Below the pieces are notes generated by a model, which did not search any database, had not been told where the DNA came from, and saw only the letters and a list, made by a program, of their open reading frames with translations. Below, piece after piece: positions 24,521 through 34,176 of a stretch of 64,000 bases of DNA. Made by a program: the position numbers and the translations under genes. The first letter of the stretch is position 1. The number at the start of each line of letters is the position of its first letter. The DNA is taken from NCBI GenBank assembly GCA_016219275.1, contig JACRBM010000086.1, forward strand, positions 47,701-111,700. The letters are read 5' to 3'. Source of the stretch: Chloroflexota bacterium (GTDB lineage: Bacteria; Chloroflexota; Anaerolineae; UBA4142).

Positions 24521-24853
24521 ATGCCAAAAATTGAAATCTCTGACAAAGTGTATGAACAGATCGCCGCGTTCAAACCGGTGGTGGAATCTATTCTCGAAGT
24601 GCAACTCGACTTTGACCAATACATTGAAATGTTGCTAAAGCTCGCGCCGGATTTTGTGTTGAGCGATGTGCTCGGGCACGCGGATCCACCCGCGCTCATT
24701 CAAACGATTGAAGAACTGGCGCGCCGCAATCCCAAACCGGTGTACGCGTACCTCGCGGAGGAATTGCACCAGGATCGCCAAATTGTCGAATCGCAAAAGC
24801 GCGCCGAGGTTCGACGACGTTTGGGATTCAAAGAACCGGGAGAAGCGGCGTGA
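24521..24853 (+). CDS. Hypothetical small protein upstream of yjbQ
   Basis: 110 residues, predicted mostly alpha-helical and soluble. The opening '[24 protein letters not shown]' looks like a short strand followed by a long helix, superficially like ribbon-helix-helix regulators, but this is weak. GAGG precedes the ATG. The TGA overlaps the GTG start of the YjbQ-family gene, so the two are translated together. Confidence 0.6.
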   Translation: MPKIEISDKVYEQIAAFKPVVESILEVQLDFDQYIEMLLKLAPDFVLSDVLGHADPPALIQTIEELARRNPKPVYAYLAEELHQDRQIVESQKRAEVRRRLGFKEPGEAA

Positions 24854-25269
24854 AGGCACTGACCGATTATCTGTGGATGCACACGCCGACATCACACGCG
24901 TTCGTCAACATCACACCGCAAGTTGAAGAACTCGTGCGCAAGAGTGGTGTGCAAGAGGGCATCGTTTTGGTCAACGCGATGCACATTACCGCGAGCGTGT
25001 TCATCAACGACGACGAACGCGGCTTGCAGCGCGATTTCGACCGCTGGCTCGAAACGCTTGCGCCGCACGAACCGATCGCACAGTACGATCACAACAATAC
25101 CGGCGAGGACAACGCGGACGCGCACTTGAAACGACAGATCATGGGACGCGAAGTCGTCGTTGCGATCACAAGTGGCAAACTCGATTTCGGACCCTGGGAG
25201 CAAATTTTCTACGGCGAGTTTGACGGACGGCGGCGTAAGCGTGTGTTGGTGAAAATTATCGGCGAGTGA
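24850..25269 (+). CDS. yjbQ: YjbQ/UPF0047 family protein
   Basis: 139 residues from a GTG overlapping the previous stop. '[27 protein letters not shown]', '[21 protein letters not shown]' and '[16 protein letters not shown]' are the three signature blocks of UPF0047. A secondary thiamine-phosphate synthase activity has been proposed for E. coli YjbQ. The conserved His, Asp and Glu residues are all present. It ends directly in a strong terminator. Confidence 0.92.
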   Translation: MKALTDYLWMHTPTSHAFVNITPQVEELVRKSGVQEGIVLVNAMHITASVFINDDERGLQRDFDRWLETLAPHEPIAQYDHNNTGEDNADAHLKRQIMGREVVVAITSGKLDFGPWEQIFYGEFDGRRRKRVLVKIIGE

Positions 25270-25309
25270 AAAAACCTTGCGAAGGTTCGCAACCTTCGCA
25301 AGGTTTTTT
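25269..25309. terminator. Bidirectional terminator with AACCTTGCGAAGGTT core
   Basis: Exact 19-bp arms with a 3-nt loop, A6 on one end and T6 on the other, between convergent yjbQ and the PII-like gene. It serves both strands; the PII-like stop codon begins within its final base. Confidence 0.9.
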
Positions 25310-25707
25310 CAATCCTCTGCCGCTTTGCCCTCTTTCGTGCGCGGCTTGCGTCCACGTTTGGCTTTGGGCACTCCCCAGGTCTGCGACACGGGTACGATGA
25401 AGAGAATGCCCGTGTGCGATTGCATGAAATCTCCCACGATTTTTTGAGTTGCCTCGACTGCGCGATTCAGCACGGTATTGTCTTCGATCACCGCGAACAA
25501 GGTGCGATTGTGGTCCTCGTCGCTCGTAAAAATCGAACGAAGCGATGGCATCAACGGCATATCGTCGCGTTGGACGCGTTCGCGCAGGCGCGCGGTCCCG
25601 ACACTATCGAACACCGTGATGCCCGGCACCCCGGCTTCTTCCCATGCCTCGACAACCATCGGAAACTTTTCTAGATCATCCAATACCAGAACGAGCAGGT
25701 TTGCCAT
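25309..25707 (-). CDS. PII-like signalling protein
   Basis: 132 residues, start at the ATG with GGAGGC 5 nt upstream. A ferredoxin-like beta-alpha-beta pattern fits PII (GlnB/GlnK) relatives: 'ANLLVLVLDDLEKFPMVVEAWEEAGVPGITVFDSVG' reads as strand 1, helix and T-loop lead-in, and 'TLFAVIEDNTVLNRAVEATQKIVGD' as the second unit. The uridylylation Tyr and the classical T-loop are absent. The basic tail is 'AKRGRKPRTKEG'. Its start lies inside the antiporter gene, which implies it regulates that antiporter. Confidence 0.7.
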   Translation of the reverse strand: MANLLVLVLDDLEKFPMVVEAWEEAGVPGITVFDSVGTARLRERVQRDDMPLMPSLRSIFTSDEDHNRTLFAVIEDNTVLNRAVEATQKIVGDFMQSHTGILFIVPVSQTWGVPKAKRGRKPRTKEGKAAED

Positions 25708-26899
25708 TGCTTGCCTCCGTTTTTGCAAAGACCCCGCGTAGAAATACAGGTGTGACAAGTGTCGTCGCCAACACCATCACCACCATCGTCGAATACACTT
25801 GCTGACTAATCAAGTTCTCGTTCAAGCCGATTGCCGCGACGATCAAGCCGACTTCACCGCGCGAGATCATCCCGACTCCCACGCGCAAGGATTCGCGCGT
25901 GTTAAATCCAGCGATCCGCGCGCCGAATCCACTCCCGATCACTTTGCCAAGTATCGCGACGATGATGATCACCGCTGCGAAAAACAATCCCTCGATACCG
26001 AGCGTGCGCGCATTCGCCTTCAACCCGATGCTGATCAAAAAGATCGGCACGAAGAACGCGTACGTGAGTGTGTGCATGCCGCGTTCGATGGTGTGGCGCA
26101 CCGATGTCCGCGCAAAGAACACTCCCGCGAGAAACGCGCCGGTGATCGCCGCAATTTCGCCCACGACTTCAGCCGACCACGCGAAGAGCAACGTTACAAT
26201 CACAACCAACGCCATCACACCTTCACTGATCGGCAGTTCCTCAACCCAATGAGCGAGACGCGGGATCAACAGGATGCCCAAGAGAATCGCGATGCCCAAA
26301 AATGCGCCCATGCGTAGAACAACGAGAGCAATGTTACCAGCGCCTGCGTTTGTATCGCCAGTTAGCGCGAGAAAAATCGAAAGCACGAGAATCACCAACA
26401 CGTCGTCAATCACCGCGGCGCCGAGCAGCGCCAAGCCCTCCTTGGTCTTGAGCATTCCCAGTTCCAGGAGCGTTTGCGCGGAGATGCTCACACTCGTCGC
26501 CGTCAGGACGAGACCGATAAACACACTCGTCATGGGCGCGTACCCAAATGGATACGCCACGATCGCGCCAAACACGAGTGGTGTCAGCACACCCATCACA
26601 CCGGCGATCACCGCGACGCGTCCCGACTGGATCATGCCGTCGAGGTCCACTTCGAGTCCGGCGATGAACATCAAGAAAATGACGCCCAGTTCTCCCAGTT
26701 CGAGAATCATCTCTCCGATGTGACCGTTGACAAAGACGGGCGCGTGCAGTAGATCGAGAACGGTGGGTCCCAAGACGAGTCCCATCAGCAGTTCTCCCAA
26801 CACTGCCGGTTGTCCCAGCCGCGCGCTGAAATACCCCGCCATTTTCGCGGCGGCGATGATGATACTGAGCAACAGTAAAAGTTGAAGTGTTGGGCTCAT
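25676..26899 (-). CDS. Kef-type cation:proton antiporter (CPA2)
   Basis: 407 residues, about 12-13 transmembrane segments. 'LGQPAVLGELLMGLVLGPTVL' opens the sodium/proton-exchanger fold; 'LTATSVSISAQTLLELGM' and 'LGAAVIDDVLVILVLS' hold the conserved unwound helix and the ion-binding Asp pair; 'FFVPIFLISIGLKAN' follows. It lacks a TrkA-N or RCK domain, so ligand sensing may be supplied by the PII-like protein whose gene overlaps its end by 32 bp. It starts 3 bp downstream of the TreS fusion gene on the same strand. Confidence 0.9.
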   Translation of the reverse strand: MSPTLQLLLLLSIIIAAAKMAGYFSARLGQPAVLGELLMGLVLGPTVLDLLHAPVFVNGHIGEMILELGELGVIFLMFIAGLEVDLDGMIQSGRVAVIAGVMGVLTPLVFGAIVAYPFGYAPMTSVFIGLVLTATSVSISAQTLLELGMLKTKEGLALLGAAVIDDVLVILVLSIFLALTGDTNAGAGNIALVVLRMGAFLGIAILLGILLIPRLAHWVEELPISEGVMALVVIVTLLFAWSAEVVGEIAAITGAFLAGVFFARTSVRHTIERGMHTLTYAFFVPIFLISIGLKANARTLGIEGLFFAAVIIIVAILGKVIGSGFGARIAGFNTRESLRVGVGMISRGEVGLIVAAIGLNENLISQQVYSTMVVMVLATTLVTPVFLRGVFAKTEASNGKPARSGIG

Positions 26900-26902
26900 G
26901 AT

Positions 26903-29900
26903 TTATTCTTTCATTTCGCTTTCCAGAACCTGCAGTAATCCCTGAATCGGAATGCCAACCCAATCGGGACGATTGTTCAATTCGTAGGATAATTCGAACA
27001 ACGCTCTGCTCGCGAGAAATACATCGAGCAGTAATGCCAAGTCGCTTTTGGTTTTGGGCAAGAATCCACCTTGTGCGGCATGCTCCAGATAGGAATTTAG
27101 GAACGCGGCGCTCACTGAGCGATACCATACTTGCGCCCACGATTCCAGCGCGCTCACATCGGTTGAACGGAACCGTTCGCCGCGCAGCGCGAACACACTC
27201 GCATAATGGAACGAACGCAACATCCCTGCCACATCGCGCAGAGGCGAGCGCTTAATCCGTCGCTCGCTGATTGGGCGCGATGGCTCGCCTTCGAAATCAA
27301 TCACGACAAAATCCTTGCCGGTGTACATCAGTTGTTCCAGGTTGTAATCGCCGTGACAGCGAATGCGCGCTGCTTTGATCTTGCGCTCGAACACGGTACG
27401 GAAACGCTTCTGCAGTTCGGATTCGAGCGCGAGCAATCGTTGCGCGCGCGTTTTCTCCGGTTCCGGCAGATTCTTAAGACGCTGCCGGACTAGTCCGAAA
27501 ACCAGGTGTGCGTCGCTCCGCATCGTTTGATAGATCGAACGTTGATAGTGCGCCGTGAATGGCTCCGGCGCAAACGCTTCATTATCCGAATCCGAAGCAA
27601 GCGCGACGTGCAATTCCGCGGTCCGTTTGCCCAACAGCCGCGCCGATTCGAGATAGTGTCCGATCAGTTCGCTCGCGATGGCGGAGAGTGGTTCTTCGCT
27701 CATCAGCCGAGCCGATTGGCGCGCTTCGGCGAGCACGTGGGCGGGCTTGGGTTGGATCAACGCGCGCTCGAAATAATCGTTCAGCGCGTCGAGCGTGTAT
27801 TGCCACGCGTCGCCCTGGTTGGGGATAAACTCTTGCAACACTGCCAGTGACATGTGCGTGGCATCGCGATATTGATACTCGAGCGCGCCGACGACACTCG
27901 GAATGTTGGCGAATGACTTTTCAGTTAGGAATCGGCTAATTTCCAAATCGGGATTGATGCCTTCATCGAGACGCCGATACATTTTGAAAATAAACTGGTT
28001 GCCAAACGCGATGGACGTGCTGCTGTGGTCCGACCTGAGGAGGTTCGGTTCGCCAAGTGTCTGCGCACGCTGGCGCAACCGAAACGCGCGCGTGGTGGTC
28101 GCAGTGATTTCACCCGCCCAGCCCTTCAAGCGCCGCCGCTGGGCGATGGAGTTGAAGAGCGCCATCGCAAAATCCGGATCTCCGATCGCATCATACAGCA
28201 CGCCCGCGTTGCCATCCACCTGAACTCGTGCGACGATGGCTTGGGGATGTTCCTGCTGCAAACGCGCCGCGGTTTCATTTTGGGCGATTGTCAACGGGAG
28301 AACATATCGTTCCGCGTCGCCTTCGGTGTAGCCGATTTGTACGACGACGATGTGTGTGTGCGCCGCGGTGTGCGGGACCGGAATTGCTTCGACGATTTCG
28401 GTCGTCTTGATCGCGCGCGACTTGAACCATCGCTGCGCGCGCAAATAGTTTGCCAATCCAGATTCCAAGTCGGCTTTGGCGCGTTCGCGAAAAACATTTT
28501 CCCAGGTTCCCGATACGACCAGCGGCGCGGCGCGCAGCACTACGTCGGCGCGTTGGGTGGAGACCTCTACTTGTTGTGGCGCAAGCGCAAACCAGTAGAA
28601 CGAGTGCGGTCCCAGTGTGATAAAGTACGGCGCTTCTCCTAGCGGAGGAAATTGAGTTTGTCCAAAAAGTTCGATCGGGATCATACCCCTGAACGCCGCT
28701 AGGTCAAGTTCGACACCCTGGACAAATCGCGAAAGATTCGCGACGACTAGGATGCGTTCATCTTCATAACGGCGGATGAACGCCAAGACTTTGTGATTGT
28801 CGGGATGCAGAAATTCGATCGTACCGCGCCCGAACGCCTGGTAGCGTTTCCGCATCGCGATGAGCCGCTTCATCCACCACAAAAGCGAGTGCGGATTGTT
28901 CTGCTGGGCTTCGACGTTGATTGCCTCGTAATGGTATTCGGGATCAATGATGATGGGTAGGAAGAGTTGCTGTGGATTCGCGCGTGAAAAACCAGCGTTG
29001 CGATCCGCGCTCCACTGCATCGGCGTCCGCACGCCATTGCGGTCGCCGAGATAAATGTTGTCGCCCATGCCGATTTCATCGCCATAGTAAATGACCGGCG
29101 AACCTGGCATCGAAAAGAGCAAGCCATTCATCAGCTCGATGCGGCGGCGATGATTGCCCAACAGCGGCGCGAGGCGGCGACGAATGCCGAGATTGATGCG
29201 CGCCTGCCGGTCGTGCGCGTAGACGCGATACATATAATCGCGTTCTTCGTCCGTCACCATTTCCAGGGTCAGCTCGTCGTGATTGCGGAGAAAGACCGCC
29301 CATTGGCACGTTTCTGGAATCGCCGGGGTTTGGTCGAGAATCTCGACAATGGGGAAACGATCTTCCATGCGAATGCTCATGAACAGACGCGGCATTAGCG
29401 GAAAGTGAAACGCCATGTGCGATTCGTCACCGACGCCAAAATACGCAATGGCATCCTCGGGCCATTGATTCGCTTCGGCTAACAACATCCGATTCTTGAA
29501 CTGGGCTTGAATGTGCTGTCGCAATTCTTTGAGAAACGCGTGCGTCTCTGGCAGGTTTTCGCAATTCGTACCTTCGCGCTCGAACAGGTACGGCACGGCA
29601 TCGAGGCGCAAGCCGTCCACGCCCATGCGAAACCATGCGTCTACAATCTCGAGCATCGCGCGCCGGACGGCAGAATTTTCATAGTTGAGATCGGGTTGGT
29701 GCGCGTAAAAGCGATGCCAATAGTATGCCTTGCCAAGCGAATCCCAGGTCCAGTTGGAGGTTTCAAAATCCTTAAAGATGATCCGCGCGTCGCGGTACTT
29801 TTCCGGTGTGTCGCTCCAGACGTAGAAATCGCGCCAGGGATCGTCGTTTGCCACACGGCGCGATTTTTGAAACCAGGCGTGTTGGTCCGATGTGTGATTC

Positions 29901-30235
29901 AACACGAGTTCGGTGATGACGCGCAAACCGCGCGCGTGCGCTTGGCGTAAAAATACGTTAAGATCGTTCAGCGTTCCGTACGCGGGATGCACGTTGTTAT
30001 AGTCGGCGATATCGTAGCCATCATCGCGCAAGGGCGAAGGATAAAATGGCAAGAGCCAAATCGCGGTCACGCCCAGGTCTTTTAAATAGTCGAGTTTTGC
30101 CGTCAACCCCGGAAAGTCGCCGACGCCATCGCCGGTGCTATCGTGAAACGCGCGGACGTGAACTTCGTAGATGATCGCGTCTTTATACCACAGCGGATTA
30201 TCGTCAAACGGGTCGCCGCGATTAGTTCGTCGCAT
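26903..30235 (-). CDS. treS: Trehalose synthase-maltokinase fusion (TreS/Mak)
   Basis: 1110 residues from the ATG at 30235; a GTG 15 nt further up is possible. The N-terminal ~560 residues are GH13: 'GVTAIWLLPFYPSPL', 'NHTSDQHAWF', 'GVDGLRLDAVPYL' (nucleophile Asp), 'LLAEANQWPEDA' (acid Glu) and 'FLRNHDELTLEM'. The C-terminal ~500 residues are a maltokinase: 'RIRCHGDYNLEQLMYTG' and 'VIDFEGEPSRPI'. TreS interconverts maltose and trehalose, and the kinase traps maltose as maltose-1-phosphate for GlgE-type glucan synthesis. No glgE is in view. Confidence 0.94.
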   Translation of the reverse strand: MRRTNRGDPFDDNPLWYKDAIIYEVHVRAFHDSTGDGVGDFPGLTAKLDYLKDLGVTAIWLLPFYPSPLRDDGYDIADYNNVHPAYGTLNDLNVFLRQAHARGLRVITELVLNHTSDQHAWFQKSRRVANDDPWRDFYVWSDTPEKYRDARIIFKDFETSNWTWDSLGKAYYWHRFYAHQPDLNYENSAVRRAMLEIVDAWFRMGVDGLRLDAVPYLFEREGTNCENLPETHAFLKELRQHIQAQFKNRMLLAEANQWPEDAIAYFGVGDESHMAFHFPLMPRLFMSIRMEDRFPIVEILDQTPAIPETCQWAVFLRNHDELTLEMVTDEERDYMYRVYAHDRQARINLGIRRRLAPLLGNHRRRIELMNGLLFSMPGSPVIYYGDEIGMGDNIYLGDRNGVRTPMQWSADRNAGFSRANPQQLFLPIIIDPEYHYEAINVEAQQNNPHSLLWWMKRLIAMRKRYQAFGRGTIEFLHPDNHKVLAFIRRYEDERILVVANLSRFVQGVELDLAAFRGMIPIELFGQTQFPPLGEAPYFITLGPHSFYWFALAPQQVEVSTQRADVVLRAAPLVVSGTWENVFRERAKADLESGLANYLRAQRWFKSRAIKTTEIVEAIPVPHTAAHTHIVVVQIGYTEGDAERYVLPLTIAQNETAARLQQEHPQAIVARVQVDGNAGVLYDAIGDPDFAMALFNSIAQRRRLKGWAGEITATTTRAFRLRQRAQTLGEPNLLRSDHSSTSIAFGNQFIFKMYRRLDEGINPDLEISRFLTEKSFANIPSVVGALEYQYRDATHMSLAVLQEFIPNQGDAWQYTLDALNDYFERALIQPKPAHVLAEARQSARLMSEEPLSAIASELIGHYLESARLLGKRTAELHVALASDSDNEAFAPEPFTAHYQRSIYQTMRSDAHLVFGLVRQRLKNLPEPEKTRAQRLLALESELQKRFRTVFERKIKAARIRCHGDYNLEQLMYTGKDFVVIDFEGEPSRPISERRIKRSPLRDVAGMLRSFHYASVFALRGERFRSTDVSALESWAQVWYRSVSAAFLNSYLEHAAQGGFLPKTKSDLALLLDVFLASRALFELSYELNNRPDWVGIPIQGLLQVLESEMKE

Positions 30236-30287
30236 TCTGATTTGCCTCACAAGTTAAAATCGGAATCATGTGCCGTCGCCCAGCTTA

Positions 30288-33095
30288 CTACCGAATGATT
30301 ATTCGCGTAGACAGTTCGCTATGATCGCCAACCGGTTTTTGAGTCGCATCAAATACCGGCAAGCGTGTGTTGTTCGTCGTGTCGTACATCCCGATGATAA
30401 TCGTGTACTCGCCGGGCGGCGCGTCGCTTTGCAATGTGATATCGTACACATCCACGAGGTACTCGCCCTTGACCCAGCTTGTTGTCGGATACGCGCCCGC
30501 GCCGGGGATCTGATCACGTTGCGCGCGTAGAGCGCCGCTTGAGTCGAGCAATTGAGCGAACGCGGTGTACGACGTGGATGGCGAGCTGAGCGCCTGCCAG
30601 TATAACACGACGCGCACCGCGCGTTCATTCTGCGAAATATCGTACCCGACCAGTTGCGCGACCTCGCCGATGCGCGCCGAGAATTTTTGCGATGGTGATG
30701 GCGCGCCAAAATAGTGTGGACGATTCTTAACCGCGATTTTTCCAACTTCAACCCAGCGTCGCGCGTCGCCTTCTGCGATAGTGACCGTCACGCGATACGC
30801 GCCATCGGGCGTGTCGCCGCGCAGCGTGAACGATTGCGGGTCGCGCACGAGTTCACCGATTTGCCAGCGCGTCGCCGGATAAATGCCGCGCGCCGGCGCG
30901 GCTTGCGTGCTCGCATACACATTCCCACGTTCGTCCTCAATTTGAATCGCGACATTGAAATCTTGCGCGATGGCGCGCGGCGCTTGCCAAAATAGCGCGA
31001 GTGATGTTGGATCGCCCGGACGAATCGGTTTTTCCGGCAACGTCGAGCCGACTAGCCGCGCGCCGTTTGCAAAATCGGCATTAACGCGCTGTGGAATCGC
31101 GGCGAGGTTGGATTGTGCGGGTGCAGTCACTTGAATCGCGCCGAGCGCCAAGTGATCGGGTCGAAGCACGCTCCCGTCGCGTGCGCGATACAAACGGAGT
31201 TGCAACGCGTACGTTCCCGGTGGTGTGCCTGTATCAACGGAAAATCCGATGCGGTGTGTGCCTTGGGTCACATCGCGATCATCTTGCATCCACGTATTGC
31301 CGTTCGGATCCACCAAGCGCAAACTCGCGCGTAAATCGGTTGACGTGATGTTGCCCCAAACCAAATCTACGCGCACCATGTCTTGTCCCGCGGCGACGGG
31401 ATCGGTCGAGACACCGCGATCAATCAAATGCACATTGTCTTCAAATGCAATCGAATTACCAACCATCATGGGTGGTTCAGCGCGCGCGAAAAGTTCAAGC
31501 CGCGTCGTGCCGAACCATTCATCTACGACCAAGTATGTCCGTGGACGCAGGTTCGCGTCGAGCGCATCCTCGACGAGGCGACCCAGTGTTTGCAATGCCG
31601 GTACCCATACGCGCGGATTCTTCGTCAACAGCGCGTCGAGATCGCTTTGCATCTGCGCGGGATTCTCGATCCACGCGTCGTTCGGCGTCTCGACGATGTT
31701 GAGCGGTGCGCCGCGCGGAGCATAGTACGTTTCGAGATAACCGATTTGCCACGGATAAATCGCGAGGAACGTATCGCCCGGCTGTGCGTGGGTTTGCAGT
31801 TGCGCGATGAGCGGACGGTAATCATCCTGCGCGTAACGCGGCACAGTGTAAAAATCGTAGAGCGACGCGAGCGAGGCAATTACGGTCAGCGCCAGCGCAA
31901 GCGCGCCAACCCAGGCGCGGCGTTCCCACAACGCGCGCACGCCCAAGGCGATGAGTAAACAAAACGCGGGAACGACGATGAGCAGTAATCGTTCGGAACG
32001 AATCGGATGAAATGGAAAAATTAGGTTGACAAAAAAAACACACAGAACCGGGACGACCAGATACGCGAGCGCAATCCACGTGTACAAATCCCACGCCCAC
32101 GCGATTTCGGCGGAGTAGACCCTCGGGGTTTCCAGAACCTCATCGGTCTGATCGTGGATTTCTTCGGTTGAAACCGTCGAGGTTTCTAATATCTCGGAGG
32201 TCTCGGCGTCTGTTTCGATCACGTGCGCGTGGCGAATCGCATCCACGATGCCCAAGATGCCGAACGCGATAAAAATTGCGCTCGCCGCGTCGAGCCATTT
32301 CAGTTGCGACAAATGTCCGACCGAAAACGCGGTCAGGTGATTCATTGCAAAGGCGAGTGGCGTGAGTGGGGCGTATGCCTCGTGGGTGACTTTGCCGCTG
32401 ACGTAGGTGTATAGTTTTTCGCCGGCGAACCAGACCCAGGGAGCATAGAGCAGGGCAATGGCAATCCATGCACCGAACCAATGAGGAATCGAGCGGCGAG
32501 TGACGCGTGGCGAGCGGCGAACGAACAAGACAAGAATGACGAGAACCTGAAGCGCGAGAATGAACGCGGCGTAGTATTGTGTGTACAGTGCGGCGGCGGT
32601 CGCGAGCGCATATCCCATCGCGAACAGACCAGTCCTGGGTCTGCCTGTCGGCATATGGAGCAGTCGCACAAACAGATACATGGAAGCGAGACCGAACAGT
32701 GTAACCATGCCATACATTCGCACTTCTTGCGAATAGTAAACGTGCAGAGGCGACAACGCGAGAATCAACGCGGCACCGTTCGCGACGAGATCGTCGTCGA
32801 ACAGTTCGCGCGCGAGCGCGTAGAGGAGCGGAATCGCGGCGACGCCAATCGCGACGGACATCAAGCGTACGGCGATATCGCTTTTGCCAGCCAACGCGAT
32901 CCATCCTTGCAAGAACGCATAGTAGAGCGGAGGATGGATGTCAATCGCGGTGCGTTCGAGCATCGTAACGAAATCGCGTGTGGCGAAAAAAAGACTATAG
33001 CCCTCATCCCACCACAGCGGTTGGAAATCCAAACGCGCGATGCGAACGAGGAAGGCAAGGAGGAGGATGAAACCCAGGGTGAGTGATTGGCGCAT
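30288..33095 (-). CDS. GT39-type membrane glycosyltransferase with beta-sandwich tail
   Basis: 935 residues. Residues ~1-430 have 11-12 transmembrane segments with the PMT/ArnT motif 'WWDEGYS' in the first loop and 'PLHVYYSQEVRMYG', as in lipid-phosphate-sugar-dependent GT39/GT83 enzymes. Residues ~600-935 are two or three Ig-like beta-sandwich repeats, each ending 'YxLxVxxYD' or similar, probably outside the cell. An acidic insert (residues ~294-330) and a Ser/Arg stretch near ~195 correspond to intergenic-type repeats. It should glycosylate cell-surface material; donor and acceptor are unknown. Confidence 0.82.
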   Translation of the reverse strand: MRQSLTLGFILLLAFLVRIARLDFQPLWWDEGYSLFFATRDFVTMLERTAIDIHPPLYYAFLQGWIALAGKSDIAVRLMSVAIGVAAIPLLYALARELFDDDLVANGAALILALSPLHVYYSQEVRMYGMVTLFGLASMYLFVRLLHMPTGRPRTGLFAMGYALATAAALYTQYYAAFILALQVLVILVLFVRRSPRVTRRSIPHWFGAWIAIALLYAPWVWFAGEKLYTYVSGKVTHEAYAPLTPLAFAMNHLTAFSVGHLSQLKWLDAASAIFIAFGILGIVDAIRHAHVIETDAETSEILETSTVSTEEIHDQTDEVLETPRVYSAEIAWAWDLYTWIALAYLVVPVLCVFFVNLIFPFHPIRSERLLLIVVPAFCLLIALGVRALWERRAWVGALALALTVIASLASLYDFYTVPRYAQDDYRPLIAQLQTHAQPGDTFLAIYPWQIGYLETYYAPRGAPLNIVETPNDAWIENPAQMQSDLDALLTKNPRVWVPALQTLGRLVEDALDANLRPRTYLVVDEWFGTTRLELFARAEPPMMVGNSIAFEDNVHLIDRGVSTDPVAAGQDMVRVDLVWGNITSTDLRASLRLVDPNGNTWMQDDRDVTQGTHRIGFSVDTGTPPGTYALQLRLYRARDGSVLRPDHLALGAIQVTAPAQSNLAAIPQRVNADFANGARLVGSTLPEKPIRPGDPTSLALFWQAPRAIAQDFNVAIQIEDERGNVYASTQAAPARGIYPATRWQIGELVRDPQSFTLRGDTPDGAYRVTVTIAEGDARRWVEVGKIAVKNRPHYFGAPSPSQKFSARIGEVAQLVGYDISQNERAVRVVLYWQALSSPSTSYTAFAQLLDSSGALRAQRDQIPGAGAYPTTSWVKGEYLVDVYDITLQSDAPPGEYTIIIGMYDTTNNTRLPVFDATQKPVGDHSELSTRIIIR
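32110..32216. repeat. Degenerate CTCGGGGTTTCC hairpin units inside the GT39 gene
   Basis: Two units of CCTCGGGGTTTCCAGAACC / CGTCGAGGTTTCTAATATC type, related in pattern to the AGG-TTTCT-CCT hairpins at 21449, 36060 and 52984. They encode a Glu/Thr/Ser-rich insert between transmembrane segments. Confidence 0.5.
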
Positions 33096-33137
33096 ATCAT
33101 CAAAAAGAAAGCCGAGCGGTGTGCTCGGCTCTTGACG

Positions 33138-33812
33138 TTATTTGGTCCAGTCAAGGTACCAACGTCCACCGTTCCCGTCCACGTCAATGCGAATGTCCGT
33201 CGAGATGGGAGTCAGATCAGTCGCGCTGCGTGTCAGTCGCAAGATCAAGGGACCGCTTGAGCGCCCGGCAGAAATGTCGAGTTGATAGTTGAACAAATTT
33301 TTTTCTTCCCGGCAATTGACGCCCCATTCCAAATTCATTTGATCGCGGGGCCACGAATCTTTTTGCGCGACAACTTTGCCGTCCTTGTCGAGCACGACGA
33401 CGTGAATGCCACCCACATAATCCGTTCCGTCATGGATGCGCCCCTTGACCTCGTACACGCTAGGACCCGCATCGCAGCGTCCTTGCGCGCTCATATCTTG
33501 ACGTTGCTTCCACGCAAAGGTCGGCGCGGGCGGCGGCGCGGTGACCGGTTTCGCCGTTGGTGGCTTTACAACGGGCGCGGTCGTCCCGCGACGCGTTGGC
33601 GTCGCCGACGCGGCAGATGTCGCCGTCGGCTCGGGTGTTGGTGTATCTTCGGGTGTCGGAGTAAAAGAAGGACGCGGTGTAAAGGTCGGGCGCGGTGTTC
33701 GCGTGGGCGTCGGCGTGGATTGATCGAGCAACGCAACGAACGAACTTGTATCACATGCCAGTACGGTCAACGCGGCGAGTACCAGAACTAATAGAACGCG
33801 AACGCGATTCAA
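33138..33812 (-). CDS. Predicted lipoprotein with Thr-Pro linker
   Basis: About 224 residues. TTG at 33812 is preferred because AAAGGAG lies 6 nt upstream; the in-frame TTG at 33833 lies before that site. A signal peptide ends in L-A-C, followed by a ~70-residue Thr-Pro-Arg linker and a C-terminal beta domain with 'YEVKGRIHDG' and 'GGIHVVVLDKDGKVV'. It is likely exported and anchored. Function unknown; transcribed with the GT39 gene 43 bp downstream. Confidence 0.7.
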   Translation of the reverse strand: MNRVRVLLVLVLAALTVLACDTSSFVALLDQSTPTPTRTPRPTFTPRPSFTPTPEDTPTPEPTATSAASATPTRRGTTAPVVKPPTAKPVTAPPPAPTFAWKQRQDMSAQGRCDAGPSVYEVKGRIHDGTDYVGGIHVVVLDKDGKVVAQKDSWPRDQMNLEWGVNCREEKNLFNYQLDISAGRSSGPLILRLTRSATDLTPISTDIRIDVDGNGGRWYLDWTK

Positions 33813-34141
33813 CACAGACTCCTTTCTCGACAAGCGCGTGCATTATACTTGCGTCTTTTTATCTTGGCAAGTAAAGCGGGTGTAGCATTGTCACTGATAG
33901 GGCGATTGAAACACCTAGCACTGTACCAAACGCAGTGCGGTGCAAGTGTCGCTTTTGTGAGGCGTTCCGCCGAGCGTCCATCCCTCATTGCATTCGGGAC
34001 AATTGCCTACGTGGTCGCATTTTCGCCCGCGCACTCTAGCCCTGTAGCGAAGCGGAGTGGGGGCGGGCGACCAGCCGTAGTCTCGCGCGGGGCAATTTCA
34101 ATTGCCACGTCATCGGTTGTCATGCTACACTCTCCAAATGA
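33813..34141. other. 372-bp gene-free region with promoter and imperfect hairpin
   Basis: Contains the - strand promoter for the lipoprotein (33842-33870), then no convincing gene. Around 34008-34080, TGGTCGC...CGCCCGCGCACTC can pair imperfectly with GAGTGGGGGCGGGCGACCA, and a GGCAATTTCAATTGCC palindrome follows at about 34098. An open frame of ~109 codons here has no family resemblance and runs into the terminator, so I do not call it. Confidence 0.5.
33842..33870 (-). promoter_or_regulatory. Promoter of the lipoprotein-GT39-treS-antiporter unit
   Basis: On the - strand: TTGCCA (33870-33865), a 17-bp spacer and TATAAT (33847-33842), ~30 nt from the TTG start. Confidence 0.65.
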
Positions 34142-34176
34142 AAGACCCGAAGGGTTTGTTAAACCCTTCGGGTCTT
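34142..34176. terminator. AAGACCCGAAGGGTTT hairpin terminator
   Basis: Exact 16-bp arms with a 3-nt loop just after the SPFH gene on the - strand. Its stem is shared with the hairpins at 50956 and 52927. Confidence 0.75.

Noticed and set aside
33893..33912. GCGATTGAAACAC, resembling the end of a CRISPR repeat
   Set aside because: Single occurrence with no repeat-spacer array or cas gene.
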